Below are positions 1-7,677 of a stretch of DNA of 26,929 bases, piece by piece. Position 1 is the first letter of the stretch; each line of letters opens with the position of its first letter. The stretch comes from an uncultured Verrucomicrobia subdivision 3 bacterium (GTDB lineage: Bacteria; Verrucomicrobiota; Verrucomicrobiae; Limisphaerales; UBA11358), in contig CAINDH010000288.1 in assembly GCA_903847285.1 (NCBI GenBank), positions 1-26,929 on the forward strand, read 5' to 3'. Below the pieces are notes generated by a model. It did no database searches, was not told where the DNA came from, and saw only the letters and a program-made list of their open reading frames with translations. Both the position numbers and the translations under genes were made by a program.

Positions 1-2
1 CC

Positions 3-1019
3 GGTCTGTATCCCGCGATTCACGTCGGTCGCGCGTGGTTTGATTGGTATATGTTTCCCGTGCCGAACTCCAACGGCAACTGGCCGCAGTTCAAATCGCC
101 GCTGATGTGGGACGTGTTCGCGGTGAATACTTATTTGATGGTCTCCTCGCTCTTCTGGTTCATGGGCATGATTCCCGATTTCGCCGTGTTTCGTGATCGC
201 GCAACGACGCGTTTGCGGAAAGGAATTTTTACCATCCTTGCGATGGGCTGGACGGGTTCCGCGTGGCAGTGGCATAACTACGAAAAAGCCTACACGGTTC
301 TCTGCGGCTTGTGCACCTTGCTGGTGTTCACCGTGAGTTCCATTGTCGGTCTCGACTTCTGCACGTCGCAGCTCGCGGGTTGGCACGCGACGATTTTCCC
401 GCTCTACTTCGTCATCGGCGCGGTGTTCTGCGGCTTCGGCATGATGCTGGTGCTGATGATTCCGCTACGCAAGGCGTGCGGTTTGGAAAACATCATCACG
501 ATGAGCCACATTGACAAAGTCGCAAAACTCACGCTCGTTAGCGGCTTGATCATCAATTACATCTACTTGATTGAAATTTTCATCGCGTGGTATAGCGGCG
601 ATCCGTATGAGCGTTGGGTGTTCGGCCATCGCTTCTTTGGGCAAAATTACATGGTGTTCGGCTGGATGCTTATCATCATCAACGTGCTGATGACACAACT
701 GCTGTGGTTCAAAAAAGTCCGCTCGAATCTCGTGGTGTTGTTCATCATTGGGTTGTTCATCAACGTTGGTATGTGGAGCGAACGTTTCGTCATCGTCATC
801 GGCTCGCTGAACCAGGATTTCTTGCCGGCCAACTGGGCAAAGTATCATCCGACGATTTGGGACGTGGGTCTGTTCATCGGCACGCTCGGCGCGTTTTTCA
901 TGCTGTATCTGCTGTTCGTGAAATTCCTGCCGATGATTGCAATTTCTGAAGTCAAAGGCGCGACACCGCAAGGCGACCCGCATCATCCGCTCGGCGGTGC
1001 GAAGAAAGGGGGCCACTGA
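3..1019 (+). CDS. actC: ACIII subunit ActC, NrfD-like quinol-interacting membrane protein (5' end missing)
   Basis: Polytopic membrane subunit of alternative complex III, the quinol:cytochrome c (or oxidase) oxidoreductase that replaces the bc1 complex. ActC belongs to the NrfD/PsrC family and is expected to bind menaquinol. The frame is open from the first in-frame codon at base 3, and residues GLYPAIHVGRAWFDWY precede the first visible Met at 51, so the true start lies upstream and about 338 residues remain. About seven or eight hydrophobic segments are visible. The N-terminal stretch with VPNSNGNWPQFKSPLMWD is typical of ActC. The C-terminus is short and hydrophilic (GGAKKGGH). The stop codon overlaps the actD start by one base (TGATG), which suggests translational coupling. 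The pentahaem ActA and Fe-S ActB genes would lie just upstream. Confidence 0.93.
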   Translation, partial: GLYPAIHVGRAWFDWYMFPVPNSNGNWPQFKSPLMWDVFAVNTYLMVSSLFWFMGMIPDFAVFRDRATTRLRKGIFTILAMGWTGSAWQWHNYEKAYTVLCGLCTLLVFTVSSIVGLDFCTSQLAGWHATIFPLYFVIGAVFCGFGMMLVLMIPLRKACGLENIITMSHIDKVAKLTLVSGLIINYIYLIEIFIAWYSGDPYERWVFGHRFFGQNYMVFGWMLIIINVLMTQLLWFKKVRSNLVVLFIIGLFINVGMWSERFVIVIGSLNQDFLPANWAKYHPTIWDVGLFIGTLGAFFMLYLLFVKFLPMIAISEVKGATPQGDPHHPLGGAKKGGH

Positions 1020-1558
1020 TGAGCGACAAGATATACGGCCTCATGGCTGAATTCCAAACGCCCGGCGATCTGCTGCGCGCGGGAGAAAAGCTTCGCGCCG
1101 AAGGCTATAATCGTTGGGAAGCGTTCACTCCGTTTCCGATTCATGGTCTCGACAAGGTGATGGGTTTTAAAAACTCCCTCGTCGGTTGGGTGGCACTCTG
1201 TGGTGGCGCCTTTATGTTCGCCCAGATATTCGGCCTTATCTGGTTCACAAACGCTTTCGATTATCCCGTGATGGTCGGCGGCAAACCGTTGTTCAGCGCG
1301 CCGATGACCTTCGTGCCGTCCTACATCATGATGATCATGGGCGCAGCCGGTGGCGCGCTCATCGGAATGATTGCCTTCAACCAGTTTCCGCGTCTGCATC
1401 ATCCGCTATTGTTCAAGAAACGTTTTGAAGGCGCGTCGCGCGACAAATTTATCATCGTGGTCGGCGCGAAGGACGAAAAATTCTGCGTGACCCAGACGAA
1501 GGCGCTGCTCGAATCGCTTGGCGGCGCGCACGTTGACATTGTGGAGGACCAGGAATGA
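1019..1558 (+). CDS. actD: ACIII subunit ActD (DUF3341)
   Basis: Small membrane subunit of alternative complex III, 179 residues, DUF3341 family. The N-terminal soluble part opens with the family-like YGLMAEFQTPGDLLRAGEKL and continues to the conserved TPFPIHGLDKVMG stretch (about residues 37-49). Two hydrophobic helices follow at about 55-77 and 98-122, then a cytoplasmic C-terminal tail ending in a ferredoxin-like segment (FIIVVGAKDEKF). The start overlaps the actC stop by one base, and the stop overlaps the actE start by four bases (ATGA). ActD binds no cofactor in the structurally studied complexes. Position and motifs together make the call secure. Confidence 0.93.
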   Translation: MSDKIYGLMAEFQTPGDLLRAGEKLRAEGYNRWEAFTPFPIHGLDKVMGFKNSLVGWVALCGGAFMFAQIFGLIWFTNAFDYPVMVGGKPLFSAPMTFVPSYIMMIMGAAGGALIGMIAFNQFPRLHHPLLFKKRFEGASRDKFIIVVGAKDEKFCVTQTKALLESLGGAHVDIVEDQE

Positions 1559-2211
1559 TTCGCATCATCCTATCAATCGTTTTGGTCGGCCTCGCCATCG
1601 GCGTGGCGGGCTTCGGCACGCTCGGCTTGCAGGGCAAAATGTCGCGCCAGCCGCCAACGGAATTATTTCCCGACATGGATCGTCAGGCCAAATTGCGCCC
1701 GATGGAACCAAATCATTTTTATGCGAATGGTATCAGTTCGCAATTGCCGCCGGCTGGAACAATTGCTCGCAGCGAAGCCATTCAAACCGCTAACGGCGCG
1801 GTTTATCGTTTTGAAGATTCACCGTTCAACACCGGACACCTTGCCGGCTCGACGAACTACGTTGAAAGCAATCCGTTGGTCGTGAATCTAGAACTTATCC
1901 AGCGCGGGCGGGAACGCTTTGACATTTATTGTGCGCCTTGCCACGGAAAATCGGGTGACGGCAATGGTATTACGAAAAAATTGAACGTCATGCCGACGGT
2001 GGCGAACCTACATGACAAGCGTCTCATAGAAATGACCGACGGTGAAATTTTCAACACCATCACGCATGGCAAGAGCACGATGGGCGCGGTTGGCCCGCTG
2101 ATTCCGGCGGAAGACCGTTGGGCGGTCGTGGCGTATCTCCGTGCGCTACAATTAAGCTGGCTCGGGACAAAGGACGATTTAACGCCCGCGCAGAAGGCGG
2201 TCCTAAAATAA
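1555..2211 (+). CDS. actE: ACIII subunit ActE, membrane-anchored monohaem cytochrome c
   Basis: Monohaem cytochrome c subunit of alternative complex III, 218 residues, facing the periplasm. An N-terminal hydrophobic helix (about 3-25) acts as a signal anchor. I see no lipobox cysteine, although ActE is a lipoprotein in some species. The haem-binding CAPCH lies at residues 126-130, and the likely axial methionine is M176 (KSTMGAVGPL). The extended N-terminal region before the haem domain (about 30-115), including the GHLAGSTNYVESNP segment, matches ActE rather than a generic cytochrome. It overlaps actD by four bases, with GGAGGACCAGGA just ahead serving as ribosome-binding site. It should pass electrons from the ActA/B arm toward downstream cytochromes. 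Confidence 0.92.
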   Translation: MIRIILSIVLVGLAIGVAGFGTLGLQGKMSRQPPTELFPDMDRQAKLRPMEPNHFYANGISSQLPPAGTIARSEAIQTANGAVYRFEDSPFNTGHLAGSTNYVESNPLVVNLELIQRGRERFDIYCAPCHGKSGDGNGITKKLNVMPTVANLHDKRLIEMTDGEIFNTITHGKSTMGAVGPLIPAEDRWAVVAYLRALQLSWLGTKDDLTPAQKAVLK

Positions 2212-2215
2212 TTTT

Positions 2216-3457
2216 ATGAGTTTGCCGTCATCCAACCAACCGACGCCTGCGCTGAAAAGTGCGTTACCCGGCGCGATGCTTGTCATCGGCGCTGTGTTGA
2301 CGGTCATCGGCTTGTTGGCCAGCATCAGTCACAATGGCGGAAAAGAATTCGGCTTTGCGTGGCTATTGTGCTTCATGTTTTATTACAGCGTCGCCCTCGG
2401 CGCATTGTTTCTCGTTCTCGTGCATCACCTGACCGACGCTGGTTGGTCGGTCGGCATCCGTCGCTTCTGCGAACACCTCGCGTCGCTGCTGTTTCCGTGG
2501 CTGGCAATTTTATTTTTGCCCATTGGATTTCTCGCTCCACAAATTTATTCGTGGCTCGCGGAAAGTCCGGCCACGAATAATTTGATTGCCGCGCGCCAGC
2601 CGGTGTTCAGCAACTTCGGCTTTTGGGTTACGTCGGGAATTTTCTTTGCAATGTGGTGGTTGCTCACCTCGCGCTTGAGTTCGCTCTCATTGAAGCAGGA
2701 CGAAACCGGCTCCGCTCAATACACGCACAAGATGCGCTTCCATGCCGGTTGGGGCATCGTGGCTTTCGCGCTGGTGCTGACTTTCTCCGCTGCGTTGTGG
2801 ATGAAGTCGCTGCAATACCAATGGTTCTCCGCGATGTATGGCGTTTATTTCTTCGCCAGTAGCGTGTGGGCTGGGCTGGCATTTGTTTACGTCATTGCCG
2901 TCGTATTGCTGCGGCAGGGAATTTTGACGCCAGTGCTTAAACAGAATTATTTCTATTTCATCGGTGTGCTGCTGCTCGGCTTCACGTTGCTCTCGGCTTA
3001 TACCGAGTTCGCGCAATACTTTGTCGTCTGGAACGCTAACGTGCCGGAAGAAACGTTTTGGTATCTCATCCGCGAGCAGGGCGGTTGGTGGTGGTTGAGC
3101 ATGTCGCTCATCGTTGGTAAATTTTTCGTCCCGTTTTTTGCGTTGCTGCCGGTGCACACGAAAACAAATTTCAAAGTTCTTATCCCGGTGTGCGTGCTCA
3201 TTGCTATCATGCATTTTGCCGACCTCGCGTTCAACATTCTGCCTGCGTGGCATCCGGGTGGCCATCATGTGAAATGGCTGTTCCTGCACGTCGGTTGCCT
3301 GTTGTTCATGGGTGGACTGCTTGGAAAACTCTTCATCAAGAAATTCAATGCCCACCCGCCTTATCCGCAGCGCGACCCGCGACTGCTCGAAGCGATGGGT
3401 ATCAGCCAAAACATCGTCAACGATCTCGTTGAGGCAAACAAGGCAGGTGCCAAATGA
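2216..3457 (+). CDS. actF: ACIII subunit ActF, NrfD-like membrane protein
   Basis: Second large NrfD-like membrane subunit of alternative complex III, 413 residues and about ten hydrophobic segments. The family is often labelled quinol:cytochrome c oxidoreductase quinone-binding subunit 2. Recognisable features are the early GKEFGFAWLLCFMFYYSVALG helix and the H/F-rich SAYTEFAQYFVVWNANVPEETFWY region (about 262-285). Also present is the late WHPGGHHVKWLFLHVGCLLFMG segment. The start lies four bases after the actE stop. The stop codon overlaps the next gene by four bases (ATGA). In known ACIII structures ActF is the partner of ActC and contributes to proton movement; that role here is inferred from the family. 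Confidence 0.92.
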   Translation: MSLPSSNQPTPALKSALPGAMLVIGAVLTVIGLLASISHNGGKEFGFAWLLCFMFYYSVALGALFLVLVHHLTDAGWSVGIRRFCEHLASLLFPWLAILFLPIGFLAPQIYSWLAESPATNNLIAARQPVFSNFGFWVTSGIFFAMWWLLTSRLSSLSLKQDETGSAQYTHKMRFHAGWGIVAFALVLTFSAALWMKSLQYQWFSAMYGVYFFASSVWAGLAFVYVIAVVLLRQGILTPVLKQNYFYFIGVLLLGFTLLSAYTEFAQYFVVWNANVPEETFWYLIREQGGWWWLSMSLIVGKFFVPFFALLPVHTKTNFKVLIPVCVLIAIMHFADLAFNILPAWHPGGHHVKWLFLHVGCLLFMGGLLGKLFIKKFNAHPPYPQRDPRLLEAMGISQNIVNDLVEANKAGAK

Positions 3458-3810
3458 TGACTCCCGAACAATCCCGCAATTCGTCCGGCGCTGCCGTTGG
3501 TTTCATCATCGCCATCGTTTTGTTCGTGGCGATTGGTGTTGCTGCCAAGCTGCTCATCGCTGCCCCAGCCATAGATGCTGACCGCGCAGCCGAACGCAGC
3601 CAGGCGTTCGCGGAGATTTCTGTTGCCGAGGAGAAATCCTTGAACACAGTCGCCGTGATCGACAACCAACGGGGCATCGTGCGCCTGCCGATTGAAACCG
3701 CGATGGAACTCGCCGCGCAGAAGTGGGCGAACCCGTCAGCCGCCCGCGCTGATTTGAAATCTCGCGCCGAAAAAGCCTCTGCGCCGGTGAAAGCTATTTC
3801 CTTTGAATGA
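3454..3810 (+). CDS. Small single-helix membrane protein of the ACIII/cbb3-like operon
   Basis: A 118-residue protein with one clear transmembrane helix (about residues 13-36, rich in V, I and A), then a hydrophilic alanine-rich tail of about 80 residues. The tail contains the segment VAVIDNQRGIVRLPIETAMELAAQKWAN. That segment resembles the short periplasmic regions in several respiratory accessory proteins, where a quoted 'RLPIDRAMEL' type motif sits in the C-terminal half. I see no haem motif, conserved cysteine or histidine cluster. It is locked into the operon by four-base overlaps on both sides, between actF and the CcoN-like gene. A small extra ACIII subunit (ActG-like position) or an assembly factor is possible, but I do not recognise the family firmly. 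Confidence 0.75.
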   Translation: MMTPEQSRNSSGAAVGFIIAIVLFVAIGVAAKLLIAAPAIDADRAAERSQAFAEISVAEEKSLNTVAVIDNQRGIVRLPIETAMELAAQKWANPSAARADLKSRAEKASAPVKAISFE

Positions 3811-5219
3811 ACCCCGCTGAAAACAATTCAGTCTGCTCCGCGAAAATTGACGCTTCGTGCCGCGTGCCGCTGCTCGTGCTATTCAACGGCGCAGCGTTGT
3901 GGCTCATCCTCGGCGTAGTCTTTTCACTCATCGCGTCGCTGACGTTTCATAAGCCGGAGATGTTTGCGAACTGCTCGTGCCTAACCTACGGTCACGCCGT
4001 CACGATTGCCAATGATCTGCTAGTCTATGGCTTCGCCATACCCGCTGCGCTGGGTGTGATCCTCTGGATTTTTGCTCGTCTAAGTCAGGCGGAACTTGTT
4101 CTACCCATCGTGCCCGTCGCCGCCGCGCATCTGTGGCATCTCGGTGTGTTTGTCGGCGTCGTAGGAATTCTCTCTGGCAATTCCACTGGCTTCACTTGGT
4201 TGGAATTTCCCCGCGCCAGCGCGATGCTGCTCGGTGTTTCATTCGTCCTCGTCGCCGTGAGCGCCGTTGCCACTTTTGCCCAGCGCAAGGAACGCGAGCT
4301 GTATCCTTCGCACTGGTTTCTGCTCGCCGCGCTGCTCTGGTTCCCGTGGATTTACTCAACTGCAAATTTATTCCTCGGCTCCACACATCCTGTGCGCGGC
4401 GTTGCTCAGCCGATCATCAACTGGTGGTTCGCAAATAATTTAATTTTCGTCTGGCTGGCTCTCGTTGGTCTCGGCGTGGCATTTTATTTCCTGCCGAAAA
4501 TTTCCAATCGGCCGCTCAATAGCCGTTTCTACGCGCTCTTCGCTTTTTGGACTTTGATCCTGTTTGGAACATGGCTCGGCATTCCCGCTGGGGCGCCTGT
4601 TCCCGCTTGGTTGCCGACCATCAGCTCGTTCGCGTCGCTGCTACTAATTATTCCCATCCTCGCCGTAGCCGTGTTGCTGAAAAATATTTTGTGCGGCGCT
4701 AACGTCAAATGCTTCGGCGGCAACTTTTGTTATCTGCGTTTCGGCAGCGTGATGTTTCTCGTGTCTGCCGTGATGTTGGCCGCCATCGGTTGCCCCAAAT
4801 ATAGCCGCGTTTTAGAGTTTACCTGGATTGGGCAGGCGCAAATCCAACTGCAAATCCTCGGCTTCGCCATGATGATCCTGCTCGGTGCGATTTACGAAAT
4901 CCTGCCGCGCATCATGGGCACGGAACTGCCGTTCAAGAAACTTGTCCCAGTGCAATTCTTCTGCTCATTGTTTGGAGTCGCGTTGTTTGTCATCCCGCTT
5001 GCTATCGCTGGGGCAAAGCAGGGACACGCCGATTTTGATCCGGCTGCCGCGAAATTCTGGCTGATGATTAGCACGGGCGGATTACTGCTGCTGCTACTCG
5101 GTTCGTTCGCGCTGCTGCTGAATTCTTTTGGCATGACGCTCAAATGGAAAGTCGGCCTCGTCAAAACGGTGATCGCCGCTGTGACTGCACCGCTCCCGAA
5201 CACGGAGGTGAAATCGTGA
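3807..5219 (+). CDS. CcoN-like protein (cbb3 oxidase subunit I homologue) lacking metal ligands
   Basis: A 470-residue protein of the haem-copper oxidase superfamily, closest to cbb3 subunit I (CcoN) in helix layout. Landmarks are CLTYG near residue 58, WFPWIYSTAN at 178-187, NWWFANN at 205-211, PAWLP at 266-270 and FTWIGQAQIQ at 338-347. At the positions where true CcoN carries ligands I read N210 for the first CuB histidine, no histidine between 250 and 270 for the HH pair, and Q343 and Q345 for the two haem histidines. The helix II low-spin site is also not in register; H63 is the only histidine nearby. The protein is therefore unlikely to hold the oxygen-reducing centre. It overlaps its neighbours by four bases (upstream) and by GTGA (downstream). 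It may serve as a structural or docking subunit for the cytochromes beside it. Confidence 0.85.
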   Translation: MNPAENNSVCSAKIDASCRVPLLVLFNGAALWLILGVVFSLIASLTFHKPEMFANCSCLTYGHAVTIANDLLVYGFAIPAALGVILWIFARLSQAELVLPIVPVAAAHLWHLGVFVGVVGILSGNSTGFTWLEFPRASAMLLGVSFVLVAVSAVATFAQRKERELYPSHWFLLAALLWFPWIYSTANLFLGSTHPVRGVAQPIINWWFANNLIFVWLALVGLGVAFYFLPKISNRPLNSRFYALFAFWTLILFGTWLGIPAGAPVPAWLPTISSFASLLLIIPILAVAVLLKNILCGANVKCFGGNFCYLRFGSVMFLVSAVMLAAIGCPKYSRVLEFTWIGQAQIQLQILGFAMMILLGAIYEILPRIMGTELPFKKLVPVQFFCSLFGVALFVIPLAIAGAKQGHADFDPAAAKFWLMISTGGLLLLLLGSFALLLNSFGMTLKWKVGLVKTVIAAVTAPLPNTEVKS

Positions 5220-6007
5220 AAAATGGTTTCGGAGTTTTCTTCGCTGTTGTCGTCGCGCTCGGTTTGTCGTGGGCAGGATTCGTCGTCGCGCCCGCCATCC
5301 AGCTTGGCACGGCCAAACGCACGAGTGTTCTTGGAACAGGTGACAACTGGCCGTTACAACGCACCGGCGAGGCCACGCTTGGCGAACAAATTTACCGCGC
5401 CAACGGCTGCGTTGCTTGTCACACGATGCAAATCCGTCAGGATGGCGTTGCTTGCGAAGTCACACTGGCCAAGGCTGGGAAAAATCCAGATGCAGTTAGT
5501 AACCTGCTCTCCACCCTGAAACTTTCCGGCCTGACTAAAGAAGATGCCGATGCTGCAGTTGAAAAAATTGCTGCCGCCGGTGGTAAAGCTGAAACCCGCG
5601 TTGTTCCGGTCGGAGCTGACATCACACGCGGATGGGGTGTGCGCCAGAGCGTGGCAGCGGATTATCTTTATGGCGCGCCGGTGCAATTCGGCACGCTCCG
5701 CGTCGGGCCTGACTTGGCGAACCTCGGCGGTCGTATGGCCGATGCAAACTGGCATTTGGTTCATCTCTATGCACCGGGTATCGTCAAGGGTTCGGCGATG
5801 CCGTCCTACAAGTTTTTGTTTGAAGTCCGCAAAGTGGGTTCCGCCCAATCCAACGACGTTTTGAACCTGCCCAAAGAATTCGCCCCTGCCGAAGGCTATG
5901 AAGTCGTGCCCAAGTTGGAAGCGAAACAATTAGTGGCTTACCTGTTGAGCCTGCACGCAGACGTGCCGCTGTATGAAGCGCCGTTTACGCCCGCGACCAA
6001 ACCTTGA
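5216..6007 (+). CDS. CcoO/FixO-like membrane-anchored monohaem cytochrome c
   Basis: Homologue of cbb3 oxidase subunit II, 263 residues from a GTG start at 5216. That start overlaps the previous stop and has GGAGG at 5204-5208, so I prefer it to the longer upstream reading from 5144. One N-terminal helix (about 4-28) anchors it in the membrane. The haem motif CVACH is at 65-69, and M195 in the AMPSYKFLF segment is the likely axial ligand. The GWGVRQSVAADYLYG and LRVGPDLANLGGR segments (139-173) are characteristic of CcoO. Residues about 78-133 are an insertion, rich in Ala, Lys and Glu, between the haem motif and the DITRGWG motif. The partner CcoN-like protein lacks metal ligands, so this haem may act as an electron relay only. 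Confidence 0.88.
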   Translation: MKNGFGVFFAVVVALGLSWAGFVVAPAIQLGTAKRTSVLGTGDNWPLQRTGEATLGEQIYRANGCVACHTMQIRQDGVACEVTLAKAGKNPDAVSNLLSTLKLSGLTKEDADAAVEKIAAAGGKAETRVVPVGADITRGWGVRQSVAADYLYGAPVQFGTLRVGPDLANLGGRMADANWHLVHLYAPGIVKGSAMPSYKFLFEVRKVGSAQSNDVLNLPKEFAPAEGYEVVPKLEAKQLVAYLLSLHADVPLYEAPFTPATKP

Positions 6008-6013
6008 ACGACG

Positions 6014-6616
6014 ATGAGTGAAGAAAATAAATCCTGTTCCCTCCCGTCCAGCGCCGAACCCACGGCAACGCGTTCGACTGTGCCGATGTGGATCATCGTG
6101 GTGACACTGGTGCTAGTATTCATCGGATTTGTTTTCTTCGACCGACACAGCGGATGGTTTAATGCGAAGGTTTATGCCCCATACGCTTCCGTAGAAAAAG
6201 TAGATGCTTACCAGCCCGGCACCGGCCCGAACCCGATGATTGCCGGTAAAAAAAATTACGAAATGTTCTGTGCCTCTTGCCACGGCAGCGATGGTGCGGG
6301 CAAAGTAGGTCAGGCACCGCCGCTCGCAGGTTCGGAACTCGTCTTAGGCAAAGGCGTTCATCGCCTGGCCATGATTCCGCTGCAAGGACTGGCTGGGCCG
6401 ATTAAGGTCATGGGCAAGGATTGGAATATGATCATGGCTCCAATGGGTGCCGCGCTTCCCGAAGCCGATTTAGCAGCCGTGCTGACCTACATGAGAAATT
6501 CTTGGGGCAATAAAGCTAGCGAAGTCACTGCTGATGACATCAAAGCCATCAAGGCTGAAATCGGCACACACCCGTTGCCCATACCTGGCGAAAAGCTGAT
6601 GACGATGCCGGAATAA
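6014..6616 (+). CDS. Membrane-anchored monohaem cytochrome c (CcoP-position)
   Basis: A 200-residue cytochrome c with one N-terminal membrane helix (about 25-43), a linker, and a class I haem domain. CASCH lies at 86-90 (followed by GSDGAGK), and M144 in the APMGAALPEADL segment is the probable axial ligand. It sits six bases after the CcoO-like gene and ends the operon, the place of ccoP. However, it has one haem motif instead of two and lacks the N-terminal CcoP domain. It could be the terminal carrier that hands electrons from the ACIII assembly to a separate oxidase. Only about 30 bases separate it from the convergent queG, and I see no clear terminator hairpin there. Confidence 0.88.
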   Translation: MSEENKSCSLPSSAEPTATRSTVPMWIIVVTLVLVFIGFVFFDRHSGWFNAKVYAPYASVEKVDAYQPGTGPNPMIAGKKNYEMFCASCHGSDGAGKVGQAPPLAGSELVLGKGVHRLAMIPLQGLAGPIKVMGKDWNMIMAPMGAALPEADLAAVLTYMRNSWGNKASEVTADDIKAIKAEIGTHPLPIPGEKLMTMPE

Positions 6617-6645
6617 TTTCCTGAATGCCGGCTTTGGTATCCGAA

Positions 6646-7677
6646 TCATTTAGTTCTCGATTTAATTTCTAAAATCGCCCAGTGCGCATGTTCGGCAATC
6701 AGCGGCTCGTGGTCGCTGGCAGCTGCAGCCAAGGCCGGCAACGCCGATTCATCACCGACATTTCCCAACGCCACACAAACGTTCCGTAAAAAACCGCTCC
6801 GCTTCGTTCGCAGGATGGGCGAATTTCTAAAGCGCGATTTGAATTGCGCGGCATCCAGCGAAAGCAATTCAACCAAGTCCGGTGACGATAAATCGCCGCG
6901 CGCTTGCGGCTTCATTAAGTTTCCATCGCGGGCAAATTTATTCCACGGACAAACGGCGAGGCAGTCATCGCAGCCATAGATTCGATTGCCGATGGCTCGG
7001 CGCAATTCTACGGGGATGGCGCCTTTCAATTCAATCGTCAGATAAGAGATGCACTTGCGCGCGTCCAGTTGGAACGGTGCAGTGATGGCGTTTGTCGGGC
7101 AAGCCGTGAGGCAGCGCGAGCAACTACCGCAATGATTTTTCTCAGGCTCGTCCGACTCCAATTCCGTCGTCGTCAAAATTTCAGAAAGGAAAATCCAGTT
7201 GCCGAGTTTGCGGCTGATGAGGTTCGTGTGTTTACCCACGAAGCCCAGTCCGGCGCGCTGCGCGAAATCGCGTTCCAGAATCGGCCCAGTGTCCACATAC
7301 CAGAGTGAGCGGGAATTTACGCCACCCAGTCCATCGACAAATTTTGCCAGTGCCATCAGCTTTTCGCCAAGCACATCATGGTAATCCGCGTATTGTGCGT
7401 AACGCGCGACTACACCAGTTCCGCTGTCAGGTTTCCGGTTTTCGATTTCCGATTTGTGATAACTTGTCGCCAGCATGATGACGCTTTTCGCGCCCGGCAA
7501 AACCAGCTGAGGTTCCGTGCGTTTCTCTGCATTGCGCTCCAGCCATTGCATTTCGCCGTGGTTTTTTTGCGCGAGCCAGTCTTGAAATTTGCCTGCAGTC
7601 GCGGGCGCGGCGGCAGTGGTGAAGCGGCAGTCATCGAAGCCAAGCTCCAAAGCGCGCTGGCGGATGGCATGCTTCAT
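6646..7677 (-). CDS. queG: Epoxyqueuosine reductase QueG
   Basis: Cobalamin- and Fe-S-dependent enzyme that reduces epoxyqueuosine to queuosine in tRNA, in the cytoplasm. It has 343 residues. The catalytic YVDTGPILERDFAQRAGLG segment lies at about 127-145. A ferredoxin-type cluster C183/C186/C189/C193 is followed by C209 and a second set C236/C239/C243 (CDDCLAVCPWN). The C-terminus carries a HEAT/PBS-lyase-like repeat (about 300-338), as in longer QueG proteins. The start ATG overlaps the aroK stop by four bases, so the two genes are co-transcribed. An odd point is residues about 75-85, which are encoded by a 7-bp tandem repeat array and look like a tolerated insertion. Confidence 0.95.
   Translation of the reverse strand: MKHAIRQRALELGFDDCRFTTAAAPATAGKFQDWLAQKNHGEMQWLERNAEKRTEPQLVLPGAKSVIMLATSYHKSEIENRKPDSGTGVVARYAQYADYHDVLGEKLMALAKFVDGLGGVNSRSLWYVDTGPILERDFAQRAGLGFVGKHTNLISRKLGNWIFLSEILTTTELESDEPEKNHCGSCSRCLTACPTNAITAPFQLDARKCISYLTIELKGAIPVELRRAIGNRIYGCDDCLAVCPWNKFARDGNLMKPQARGDLSSPDLVELLSLDAAQFKSRFRNSPILRTKRSGFLRNVCVALGNVGDESALPALAAAASDHEPLIAEHAHWAILEIKSRTK
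7429..7456. repeat. Heptamer tandem repeat inside queG
   Basis: Four consecutive 7-bp units follow the consensus CGRTTTC (plus strand) within the queG coding region, phase-matched without gaps. They encode part of the charged stretch HKSEIENRKPDSG on the minus strand, just before the conserved GTGVVARYA segment. The unit resembles the intergenic array at 8221-8255. Seen directly in sequence. Confidence 0.6.

Noticed and set aside
2687..3409. Minus-strand frame of 240 residues opposite actF (and 465-1016 opposite actC)
   Set aside because: Composition rich in Arg, His and Gln with no hydrophobic core: antisense shadow of membrane-protein genes.
5144..5215. Extended N-terminus of the CcoO-like protein
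   Set aside because: It would overlap the CcoN-like gene by 76 bases. The GTG at 5216 has a strong GGAGG site and yields a normal N-terminal anchor.
6617..6645. Terminator between the respiratory operon and queG
   Set aside because: The 29-base gap shows no stable hairpin with a T-run on either strand.
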